Part shown: one piece after another, positions 22,472 to 34,000 of the stretch
Layout: the number at the start of each line of letters is the position of its first letter
Numbering within the stretch: position 1 is the stretch's first letter
Source: Notospermus geniculatus
Taxonomy: Eukaryota > Nemertea > Pilidiophora > Heteronemertea > Lineidae
Direction of reading: 5' to 3'
NCBI GenBank assembly: GCA_002633025.1
Contig: NMRB01000040.1
Coordinates: forward strand, 321,379 to 385,378
DNA: 64,000 bases
Notes under the pieces: generated by a model
Database searches by the model: none
What the model was told of the DNA's origin: nothing
What the model saw: the letters and a program-made list of their open reading frames with translations, nothing else
Translations under genes and position numbers: made by a program

Positions 22472-25400
22472 CTATTCACTCTGTTGTTGCTGTTGTTGTT
22501 GGTACGGATGGTACCTCCCTCGACCACGACCACGAGATTTTGAATAATTCCCACTGTCATCGCCTCCTGTAGCAGATGACGACTGGGACTCAGACTGGTC
22601 CCCTGATTGGGTCACCTGACCCTGTTGTGACTGGTCCTGCCCTTGTTGACCATAGTACTGCTTGTAATACTCATTGTAGTCTGCAATGAAAAAGATGATG
22701 CTGTCATGAGCCACGGTTTCATTATGTTCAGCACACCATCTGTGTGCTGAACATATTGGTTTCACTCAGCCTCTTTCTTTCTTTCTTTCCTTCTGGCGAT
22801 TCTTTGACGGTTCTGACAAAACGGCTGAACCAACCAATTTGGTATTTTTACACAATGTGTATCTCATATCTGGCCAGGCCTGAAAGGTTTCATTTTCCAG
22901 ATTCGGTCAAAGCCAGCCGAGTTTTGGGTGATTTTGTGGCGAATTTGCCGAGTTTTCAACCTCCACGCGTTTCACACTGACCTTTGACCTTTGCCATAGA
23001 CCAGCATGTGGAGAAATCGCTGCGTGGAGTGTGTCCTACTACATGATAAATTATGCAAATTATGTATCTGGGTCGGCTCTGGGTCATCATATTGAAGGCG
23101 AGATCCAAAATCAAATCGCCAAGATCTTAGTTGTTATCACCGTTTTTCATGAGTAGAGGTTTGTCTTAAAAAGGTTAAGTATTCATAAGTTGATGAGAGT
23201 AAAAAATGTGGTTACTTTTGGTCAAAAATGATGTTTTCAAGCACAGTTTGTAGCCTCGTTGACGTTGGAAGGCCCCGGCCCACATGCACACGGCCATTGA
23301 ATTGATTATGATTATCACATCAGCACCGACACCGCAAAATCGTGGCGAAAAATGTGGTCACAGGTTGGTGAAATCACCATATTGTGGCAGTAATCCTCCT
23401 TCCTCGTGTAGGAAATGAAATATGTGCCATATTTCAACAGGTTTATTCTTAAAAACTACCAAAATGTGGTCAGTAAACAGAAAATAAAATGTAGTCGATA
23501 GTGTTGTCTTGTTATTACGATCGACGCCAGCTGACGGTGGCAGCACCGAGCAGTCTGATGATTGACAGGTGTTTACCATAGCACATGGTCACAAGTTGGT
23601 CAAAAGCATGTAAAACACCTGTTTTACTCAATATTTTTCATTTTTGTGTAATATATGAAATATGTGCAACATTTGGAAGTATGGACTACAATATTTATTA
23701 ACAATATTTTTAAAAATCATATAAAATATTCTAAACTCCACCCACCAATATCCAAAAATACGGTAAGTGAAGGTAGAGCCACCTAATGTCAAACGGTGAA
23801 ACTAAGTGGTTGTAAACATCAAACATGTGTGTCAAAACCAGTCCACAAGCCTCCCAAATTTTTTGATTTCATCAAGAGATGAATACGTAATCTTTTAAAG
23901 ACAAGCCTTTTCATGGAAATAATCATATTAGTGATATTTTAATGATATATTTGTGGTTTTGCTGACTACTTTTCAACTTTTATACCTCTGGTCCTTCCTC
24001 ATCTCATGACCTGCTAGGCTATTCTGGCTCTGTGGCTGCCCTTCTTGTGGGCTGAACATCAAATTTGCTCATGAGCAAATTTCACATGTCTAGTTTTTCA
24101 CTTCTTTTAGTTCAAGTCAGGACAACAAACAACAAAAGACGAGTCACTTGGCTGCCACCTGCTGACAGGCACTTCAAAACAGTTAATGAAGATACAAGTG
24201 CACCGTCATCATATATCCAGCATTCCCCCCAGTTATTGATAGACTCCACCCACATGTTTAAGTAAAGCATACTCACATTGCTGGCTGTTCCAGTACGCGT
24301 TCCAATCACCAGCTGAACCTAGTGGGCAGAAAAACATCCATTAACAAACAGGAGAAATAACCACAAAACAGGAATCTAATGCTCTAACACATCTAATTTA
24401 TCAGGATTCAGTTGACGTCAATATACACCAAGGTTTTCATCCACGAAATGAGAACTTCAACACAGACCCCCATCAGTTTGTACCCACCCCATATTAAGGA
24501 GACTGGCACTTACCACTTTGACTCTGGTCATACCCTTGATTATACCAATTGTAGTAAGGATCATAGTTATAATAACCGTTGTAGTAATCATAATTATAAC
24601 CATTCCAACCATTGTTTGCATCATAGCCTTGGTGGTAATCATAACCATAATCGCCGTAATCATAGTAGGAGTCATCGTCGTAGCCCCAACCTGAAATGGA
24701 AACAGAATGGACCGCTTGTTAGAGAACCACTCATCAAGCAAACCGCTCTCACAACTACCTTACACAACGACGGGATCGAAGCTGTTGTGAGCTAGCTCCA
24801 TTCCTGTCTACGGATATGAACAGAAGTCGCACTGTGACCTAATAAACTCTCTTTAGAATTGAATGGCAGAATATGCAAATTGACAAAAGAACCAGCGAAA
24901 ACGTCACTCCATTCCAGATACCATTAGCTTTTACCACATTTACAGTCATTTGAATAGGGAAGTAATACCAGAATATGGACCACGACCTCTCGGCCCTCGT
25001 CCTCTCCTTGGTCCGTAACCGTAACCGTCATCGTACCATCTCCCTCGGCCGTCTCGGTGATCCTCCTTGGGTGTGGCTTCTTTCACATCGCACTGAAATT
25101 CAGAAAAAAAACACGAGTCAGAAAAGAATCAGTGGTGCAGCACAGATGTCGCTGGATGCTGAGACAGCTAACCAGCAGGGATGGCAGGTCAAGGTCCTCA
25201 TTCAGTCAGGGGAGAGATGAGTGACGATACAATAGGGATTTGGTGGGAGTGCCAAACAAGACTGTCAGAATGAAGTGACCATGAATACCTGTTGTGTTTT
25301 AGGCGACTACTCACGCCATGTCCACCTTAACATGCACTTATCATCACCGATTAACTGGGACAGGCTACTTCCTGGAGAAAACCGAGCACATTACAGATGA

Positions 25401-28400
25401 AGAAGCCCCTCAGCCTGAATCGTATGGAATCTTGATTCCGTTACAATGATCAAAACACGAACAAAGCATCAAGCCAGACGTTGAAATTAGTACGTGATGG
25501 GGCAGGAAATGATGTACTGTGAACATGCCATTCAATCATTATCCAGGGAGTTCCACAGAGTTAACACAGATATCAGCATTGCTTACCTAACTCTGTGCCT
25601 AAATCATCGATGTTACACACTGGCTTCTCCATGAGCCATGCTTCCTTGGACACCAGTTAAGGGAGGCCAAGGCCAACTGGGTGGGGGGGGGGCATTACCT
25701 TGAAGGAGTCTTTCCGAGACCGAAAACTATCAACATAGTTGATTGGGTGTGATCACATGCAAATGGTTCCCCCTCGCTCGAGCTGAAGTTGATTACAGCG
25801 AAGCAGAGTCAATTAAAAGGTTATAATTTAGCTCAGGAGAATTTGGGGCCGCATCCAACAAATATTAAGTGTGATCCAATGAAAGCACGACAGCCCAGCA
25901 TGGAAGAGATGTACTCGTGACAGCAGATTAAATGTTTCATGGCAGCAATGCCATTTAAGTTGGGGATATCTTCCACCGTCGCACACAACTAGTAAGGAGT
26001 TATAGCGTGTGATAGTGTATACAGCTGCCACCTGCTGTACCCCTCTACCAACTGGATGACTGAGATCTGAATTGAAATTCTGGTTTCACACAAGAGAAGC
26101 CCATGGGTTTAGTGCTCATGATCAGCGTCAACAGAGCCGTGAACCTGAGCTTTGAATTGGGCTGACTGAATGAGGACCCATGCATGCCAGAAAAGGGGTT
26201 AGGAGGGCACCTGGTAATGATCAATGAAATAACCACCGATTACCTGATACGATGCGAATGGAGACATAATTACAAGAGCACAAAGATTACAAGAGTACCA
26301 AGAAATACAAGGAGCAAATTACTGCAAAGGAGCAAATCTGGAAATTAGTACAAAAAGGTGACGTTATGGACCTTTAAAAAAAGTTTTGTTCAAATTTTAC
26401 TTCAAAGTTTTCATTGTACTCCATTAGCAAAGAGCATTCATAGTTGAATCACAACTTCATTACAAGTTGTAACAGTCAAGTTTTTATCAAACCAGAATGC
26501 TCAAAAAATGCTTATTAACAACCTCTCTCATTGCTACCAGGGCTCGCAGAAGAGTACCTCCTAGTGGGCTCCTTTTCACCCATGAAATTTCTGCAGCGGC
26601 TGTAAAGTGAAACAGAAGGGTCAAAGATTCAGTAAGCAGTTAAGTGGACAGAGCCAGTTCAACCTTTGATAACCACTTAACAATGAATTGCACTGTGACC
26701 TTCAAAAGAAAAGCTTACTGGATGCAAAACTGGAGTGAACATAACTGATATATGATCAGTGAAAGGCGATCACAGACCGAAATGATTTTATTTCAGCAAT
26801 CTTTGCAAGGTGACAGTGCAATTAAGTTAAAACCTCAAGCCGAAAACTCTACCATAAATCTGGTCAAGGGAATAAAAACAAAGTGCTTGGGAAGCACGGG
26901 CAAATTACTGCCTGCAAAAGAGAATCAAACTACATGAATTAAACAAGAGACAAATGATTTAGAACAATCTCTTTATTCAACCAAACCTTACCATGTTTGG
27001 TGACAAGTTATTTCACCTACCAGGCAGTCTGAGATGTTCTGTTTGGTATCCGCGGCTGTGGCTATGGCATTCTTGGCATCTTCTTCCTTCTCGAATGTGA
27101 TGAAGCAGAATTTCTTGTTTCTGGGACGTTGAATTTCACAAACCTGCCAAGAGAAATCATCATGTCATTATCTTTTTGGTAAAGCACTACCTATACCGAG
27201 AGACCTGACATTCTAAGTGCCCCCCCCCAAATCACTCACCAACAGGTAACCTTAAAAGTAAAATCGACGCTAACATGTGGGAAGATATCACATGGACAAC
27301 CAGTGTTCAGCAACAAAAGCCTCCTCCAAAACAAACATCACTTCATGCCGACTTGAATTTCTTCGAACCCCAGTTCACTTCCCCAAGTCATAAAATAAAT
27401 TCCTACTTACTGGACCAAAGTTCTGTTCAAAATGTTCCTTGATATCTTCATCTTTCACATGATGCTCAATACCACCAACGAATACCTTCCTCACTGGCTC
27501 TTTCCCTCGCGGTTTTGCTGCCTTCGGGTCGATTCGCTTACCATTAAGTTTGTGCTCAGTATGTGCACAAACCTGCAAAGAAGAATAATGACTTAATCCA
27601 ACCCAAGTGCACATGTACAAGCTGAAGTACTTTCACAGCCAAATGATGCACCCAATTTCAGAGTTCATGGTGAGTATGGAGCTAAGTTCAGGAGGCCACA
27701 TCACTACCAATCCAAGACACTCACCTGTTTCTTTGCATCACCCTCTTTGAATGTGACAAATGCGAACCCTCTCGATCTGCCTGAGATCTGATCAACTTTC
27801 AACTCAGCCTTCAGGACCGTACCAAACTGGGCAAAATATTCCTTCAGATCCTCTGAAATAAGAAAATGATTATTAGGAAAAAATTCTCTAAGTTGACCAC
27901 AAGAAAGAAATAGGCCAGCCTACTTCATGACGGAGAAATTCCATGTGGGACTCAAGCAAACTAATGGCAGTCACTGGTTTCATTGCACACAGCAAAATTC
28001 ACAGGTAACTCTCAAATGAAGAATGCCTAAGTCCCAAAACTTACTGTCTGTGGTATCCCAAGTCAAGCCACCAACAAACAGCTTCCTGAAAAAGAAGAGT
28101 CATAATTAACATGATGAATACCACACCATATCCGTGTAACACATTTACTTTTTATTCCTACCGGAGCAAACTTTTTTTGAAACCAGGCCTAGGACTCCTA
28201 GGACGGCCCGAGACACTACACTGGTCAGTCATTTTCATGCAGACTCATTTTGANTGTGCTCAGTATGTGCACAAACCTGCAAAGAAGAATAATGACTTAA
28301 TCCAACCCAAGTGCACATGTACAAGCTGAAGTACTTTCACAGCCAAATGATGCATCCAATTTCAGAGTTCATGGTGAGTATGGAGCTAAGTTCAGGAGGC

Positions 28401-30073
28401 CACATCACTACCAAGACACTCACCTGTTTCTTTGCATCACCCTCTTTGAATGTGACAAATGCGAACCCTCTCGATCTGCCCGAGATCTGATCAACTTTCA
28501 ACTCAGCCTTCAGGACCGTACCAAACTGGGCAAAATATTCCTTCAGATCCTCTGAAATAAGAAAATGATTATTAGGAAAAAATTCTCTAAGTTGACCACA
28601 AGAAAGAAATAGGCCAGCCTACTTCATGACGGAGAAATTCCATGTGGGACTCAAGCAAACTAATGGCAGTCACTGGTTTCATTGCACACAGCAAAATTCA
28701 CAGGTAACTCTCAAATGAAGAATGCCTAAGTCCCAAAACTTACTGTCTGTGGTATCCCAAGTCAAGCCACCAACAAACAGCTTCCTGAAAAAGAAGAGTC
28801 ATAATTAACATGATGAATACCACACCATATCCGTGTAACACATTTACTTTTTATTCCTACCGGAGCAAACTTTTTTTGAAACCAGGCCTAGGACTCCTAG
28901 GACGGCCCGAGACACTACACTGGTCAGTCATTTTCATGCAGACTCATTTTGACAAATGATCAAGTGATTGACCAGCTCCTTTTCACGGCACAATCATGCA
29001 ATGATAAATTTAGACACACCAAGTAACAAAATTAGTAGGCCTAGGGGTATCGGGTCGTTTCCGTTACACGTCCTTTTTGTTACAGTCTGTTCATTACATT
29101 GTACCAGTGGAACCAATGGGAAATGGAACAGAATGAAAAAGATTCGTTGAAGTATTGCTTTTAATTTGAATCGTGCAATGAGCAAACCGCAGCCAAAGGA
29201 CGGTAGCGCCAAGGAAGTTGAACGCCAAAAGATGGCAACCAGTCGATGTGGTGAAAGACTGGAACGACGCCACAGGACGGTAATCATCCAGCTAGGCGGC
29301 ATATTCCCGTTGTGTTTACGTTAGTAAAGTTTCACACAAGCAAGTATTAGTAATAAGAAAAGTCTTGAATTAAAGTTAGAACACAGCTTTCATCACAATA
29401 AATTCGGTAGCAAAAGCTTGTAACGAAACGAACCAAACACATACATACATGTAACGAATTAAACGACCAAACCCGTGACCGTGTAACGAAACAACCAAAC
29501 AATCCACAATGTTGAATGTAACGAACTAACGAAAAGGCCGTGTTCTCGTGTAAACGAAACAACCGTAGGCGTAGGCCTAGGCCTAGGGCCTACCGTAAAC
29601 CTTTTTTTTTTTTTTTTTATTCTTCCTAATCCTAGGCATAAAATACATTGCAGTGTTTGAATCTGAAGCTTTATTCTGAGCTAGGCCTACACGCAAACAA
29701 CATTTCATGATAGCCTACAAAAAACATTTTATTATCATGCTCCTCTCACCACCATGCTCACTGTGCAGTGCAGAGCAGCCTGTACATCAGCAGTGCATTG
29801 CCGGCCTAAAGCACGGCCATATTGCGGTTCGCGGGGAAATTTCAGGTCCGCTTACTTATCGTCGTCAGCATCCTCTTCATGGTCGCTGTAATGCGCCCCA
29901 TATTGATCTTCTTCTCGAATACCATTATCATCATCATGATCGTCGTCATCGAGTGGATCATCATATCTGTTGTGACTGTGTCTCTCCTCCTCTTTTTCGT
30001 TATATTCAGCGGCATAATTTTCCTGGTCATTGTGACCTTCTTCTTCATAACCGGACTCCATTTTGCTGTCCAT
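22472..30073 (-). CDS. Two-RRM hnRNP of the AB/D (Squid-like) type
   Basis: Exons in transcript order are 29856-30073, 28045-28085, 27725-27852, 27411-27572, 27021-27143, 24969-25092, 24514-24690, 24277-24318 and 22472-22680, totalling 407 residues with exact phases. Residues 1-72 are acidic and Asp/Glu/His-rich. RRM1 (about 74-150) has RNP2 LFVGGL and RNP1 [11 protein letters not shown]2 (about 158-230) has RNP2 VFVGGI and RNP1 KKFCFITF. An RGG-like segment ([10 protein letters not shown]) follows, then a Tyr/Gly/Asn/Asp-rich prion-like stretch, a Gln/Ser-rich stretch and a final [11 protein letters not shown]-polyQ tail. The family binds AU-rich or single-stranded RNA and works in splicing, mRNA stability and localisation, shuttling between nucleus and cytoplasm. 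Exons 2 and 3 exist a second time at 28744-28784 and 28424-28551 because of an apparent assembly duplication. HNRNPAB, HNRNPD or HNRNPDL orthology cannot be decided here. Confidence 0.9.
22724..22754. repeat. 31-nt hairpin at the hnRNP last-intron end
   Basis: A perfect 13-base stem (ATGTTCAGCACAC and its complement) with a 5-base loop, 44 bases upstream of the last exon on the coding strand. Confidence 0.7.
22755..24276. other. Long hnRNP intron without exons
   Basis: AT-rich intron sequence with no coding signal. A perfect 22-base palindrome AAATTTGCTC/ATGAGCAAATTT occupies 24061-24082. GCTGAACAT appears at both ends of the stretch, near 22746 and 24053, and may mark an inserted element. 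Confidence 0.5.
25093..27020. other. hnRNP intron between RRM2 and RGG exons
   Basis: About 1.9 kb with no exon-like sequence. It contains a G homopolymer near 25681. I see no recognisable transposon in it. Confidence 0.4.
27551..28253. repeat. Tandem duplicate, copy A (703 bp) in the hnRNP gene
   Basis: This carries the 5' part of exon 4 and all of exons 3 and 2 on the minus strand. Copy B follows after a single N at 28254. The copies differ by one 5-base indel and at least two substitutions. Confidence 0.95.
28255..28952. repeat. Tandem duplicate, copy B (698 bp) in the hnRNP gene
   Basis: Near-identical to 27551-28253. It lacks 5 bases near 28411 and has TCC for CCC near 28352 and CCC for CCT near 28480. 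The lone N at 28254 marks a scaffolding join. The duplicated exons 28424-28551 and 28744-28784 keep intact splice sites. Confidence 0.95.
29603..29622. repeat. Poly-T tract
   Basis: A homopolymer of about 18 T, directly after a cluster of repeated AGGCCT motifs in the hnRNP first intron. Confidence 0.8.
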
Positions 30074-31021
30074 TTTGCGCAGTGGATTCGCGTGTCTCAA
30101 CCTTGATCTCAATAGACGCTGTACTACATTCACCTGTACATAACTATATGCTGAAGTAATGTGTTGACCAGGTTGAGTACCTGACGCCACGTGGTGAAAT
30201 CATGAGATTTGATTGGTTAAACTGGATGTATAACATTAACTAAAAATTTAGTCCTTAAACATAAATAATTTGATTCAAATGCTCCATCTAATTAGTCGTC
30301 AGTATCATTATAATGAATACTCATTGCAGAATATTTGCTTAATATTTCTAGTTTGTTTTTAAAAGTTTTAAATACGTCGAAAGAGTTTGAAAAGTTGGTC
30401 AATTTTCATGGCAATATTATTGAATAATGGAAGTTGTGAGACTAAAGTTTACTTTTTGATGTCATTAATAGGCGTCACTAGCATCGACACCGTTGCTAGG
30501 ACACGTGTACATAAAGCATTGCATGTCATGCATGTTGTTGTAAAGAATGAAAGACTGTGACCATGCACATGTCATGCGTGTGTGAGAGTGGAAAGATCCT
30601 CACAAAATAAACGCTGAAAAACATGTTATTTTAGTTCCGATTTGAAAAAATAGAAATCCGTAATATTGTAGTAAGTACAGTAAATGTGTCGAGAGCTTCT
30701 CTCTTCTCTTCCAATGCAATTTAAGGGCTAGGTCCACTCACCAAATTTTCAGAGTCCTGTTTTCTAAAAATGTCAAATAGGCCCCCTATCTTTGAAATGC
30801 CCTGGCCATTTTGAACTACAGCTGCACCAAATGTACCAGATGGACAGTGGAAAAACAAAAATGTGGAGTTTGTCACCAGCTGATGCCCTAATTAGCTAAA
30901 ACAATGGTGCACCTTTCGGTACATAATGTGGCTTTATCACAAAAAACAAAGAGTTTATTTCCTGCGTACTTGTAACCTGAGGTTTGTATNATTAACATTT
31001 TGTCTTCAGGAAAAACTAGAC
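30074..31021. promoter_or_regulatory. Shared divergent promoter region, hnRNP and EF-hand genes
   Basis: The two start codons face away from each other 948 bases apart, so promoter elements for both must lie here or in untranslated first exons. At 30492-30504 GTTGCTAGGACAC resembles an RFX X-box, with one position off in the second half-site, and overlaps a CACGTG E-box at 30502-30507. A lone N at 30990 marks a join. No TATA box was convincing. Confidence 0.4.
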
Positions 31022-34000
31022 ATGTCTGCTGTTGCAGTAGAAGACGCTATTCGCACAAGAGCACTCACACAACGCATAAGGGTCTCCGAATTTTTTCATG
31101 ACTTTGATAGACTGCGATCAGGATGTGTGACAAGTCAGTATCAACAAATGCACGGTTAATTTCCTTCACGTTGTTTTAAGGATCAACTATTAACTATTGT
31201 TCAGGAGAGTTGATTTTATGCTCTCAAGTCAAGTCAATTAGAAAATTGCCAAGAGCATTTGCAAGAATCAACAAAGTACACCAATGCTTTGCAAGATGGA
31301 GGTACAGAATTTAACAAGTGGAGTTAATCATCAACCGATTTCTAGTAATGCTTTTTGACAGGAATGCTTCTGACATGGTTCAATTTCATGCCATTTCCTG
31401 TTTGTTGCCACTGGGCAAATTTCAACATCAATCAACCATGTTTCCAGAGCAGAGCAGAGCTTTTTCACAAAGATTGCACTTGATTTATAATATTATGGTT
31501 GTAACTTTAATTGCTACTGTAGTTTGTAGATGACTTAACATTGCTTGAGTTGACAGAGAGAATTAATTATCAACCTGTACATGTAATGTGACTGAAAATT
31601 AATAACCTATCTTGGGAACCTGAAATACAATCATAATTCATACATGTATATGTAACTGATCCCTCGTCCTTTTTAGGTACACAGTTCTTTCGCATACTGT
31701 ATCAAACATTTGGAATTAAACTGACCCCAGAGGAGGAAAGAGAACTGATTAAAAAATATGATGTCCAAAAAAATGGCACAATCAGCTATAAGAACTTCTT
31801 CAGTGAAATTGACAAGCAGTTCAACGCAAATGATGTTCAGAATGATCCGAGGATGCAGAAAGTTGCAGCGAAAGAGTTGTAAGTACGGCTACGTCTTGTA
31901 CTTGTAGTGACTCGTCAACTGATCATTACACTAAGAACAGATAAGGTGTTGAGGATTGATTGAATCCCCACCGGTCTAATCCATACGGGGGTGACCCATG
32001 ATGTAAAGGGGAGCAATAAATGTGGTCATCAGACATTTCATTTGACTGACTGACAAGACTGACTTTCGAGGTTTTGTTTGCTCTTTTGCAGCCTGGGTAC
32101 TGAGCGATCAGTGCGCCCTCTATCAGCCGGATCTGAGAAACAGATCAATGAGCTATTTGCTCGGATGGTCAAGTATTACAGTTACCATGGCATCAATTTG
32201 AGGACATGCTATGAATCATTTGATCGTCACCACAAGGGGACAGTGACAGAAAGCCAGGTAAGTTCAACTGAAGTGTGGGAGGGAACAATTCCAAGCCATC
32301 TGTGCATCTGCACAGTCTGTCAATTTTTACCTTGTCCTGTTACAATTCTTCTGTTTCTGTCCTTCAGACTTTTTGATTTTCTGTCCCGCATTGATTGCCA
32401 TTTGTCAAAGAAAGTAGAGTGAACGCCTTCATTCTTGCTGATAGATACCATTTTTAAAAAGTCTACATTCTATTCAATTTCAGTTCTATCGTAGCTTCCC
32501 TGGGCCGCCGGACGTCTCCACTCACGAAATGCACCTTCTTGTGATGAAGTACAGAGACCCTGAGAACATCGGCTTGCTGAATTACCTGAACCTGCATCAT
32601 GATTTGGTGGCCATCACTGAGCAAACAAGTCGGCCTTCTGCTGTGATCAGGCAGATGATGAACGTGACTAATTACAAGTCAAGAGCAGTAAGCTGTTTCT
32701 TCAAGTCTTTTCTGGCTTTTTTTGATGAGTTCCTGTGACTCAATTTGGCTTTACTTCAACAAATTCTCTTCCAGCACGATGCTAATAATGACATCCAGAC
32801 CATCCTTAACAAGATCAACGTTGCCTGTTTCAAAAACGGCATCCGTACCCACGAGTACTTCAAGGATCATGACAAGCTTCGACACGGCGAGATCACCGAG
32901 AACCAGTTCATCTGTGGTCTGAGTCTTGCTGCAGGGAAGGAAGCACAGCTTAGTCGAGCTGATATCCAGAAAATCTGCGAGTATTACAAGACTCAAACTG
33001 GACGGGTCAACTACAAGGAGTTTTGTGATGCCGTGGAAAATGGTAAGACGAAACAAGTGGCTCAACCCCATTCATCGTTCATTGTGAAATTTCTTTAGAA
33101 ACTGGAGGAAACATAAGTGATGTCTAAACTGAGTAGCCAATCATTGCAGAAATTGTTTCTTTCAGCTTTCACTGCTCCAGATCTTGAGAAGAAGCCAACA
33201 GAAATAGTTGAACGGCCGCCACGAGGAGCTCTGTCTCGTAGCCTGTGTCAGCTCACCCCAGAGGAAAGGAAACGATGTGAGGAAGTTTTGGAAACCCTGA
33301 GCTCGGAGGTCCGCAAGCGCAGGCTTACCATCCACCAGTACTGCAAAGATTATGATCGAGTAGGTTCTTAGAGTTTCGAGGTTTTGTTGCACAACATTAT
33401 TTGTAGCGCGTACTCGGGGCGATAGAAAGGGGAGGTCTGTGTGGCCAACTTTCCTCCAAATCAGCATCTGTCTACGGTATTGTGTTCCGTGTATTGGGAT
33501 TGGGTCACTCAGATTGACCAACTGAAATTTGAGCAAGGCCTGAGTTGCACTTGTGATGAAAACTGTGGAAAGTAACTTTTCATCGTACAGGTGTGGAACC
33601 TGTGAATGTAACCCAATGGATATTCCAGAGGTACTGATTCTTTCAATCTCCAACTCTAGGGTTGTGGCTACACCAGGCTTGTTACCAAGTCACAGTTCCG
33701 CAGGATCTTACACTTCCTGTCTCTGAATGTCAACTCTGAAGACTTCAAGGTTCTGTGTAAGATGTTTGAGGAGGAGAAAACAAAGGACATCAACTATCCT
33801 GCATTCGTCCAGGCCATTGATTCTCAATTCACTGGTTTTATGATTGATGAACCAGTCCCTGAGAAGAGGGTCAGCTCCACCAAACCACCTCCTCCGGACA
33901 GATTCGACACGAGCGCCACAGCGCTGACGTCAGAAGTCTCCATTGATGATCTTCTTGCTAGGATTAAGCACATTGTGCTGACCAACAGGTTTAGGGTAAG

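Noticed and set aside
24457-24741. Met/Thr/Ile-rich minus-strand frame
   Set aside because: This is a shifted frame of the Tyr/Asn-rich hnRNP exon at 24514-24690, whose correct frame splices exactly on both sides.
29822-30106. Hydrophobic plus-strand frame that looks like a membrane protein
   Set aside because: Antisense of the acidic GAT/GAC-rich first hnRNP exon; such codons read as ATC/GTC (Ile/Val) on the other strand.
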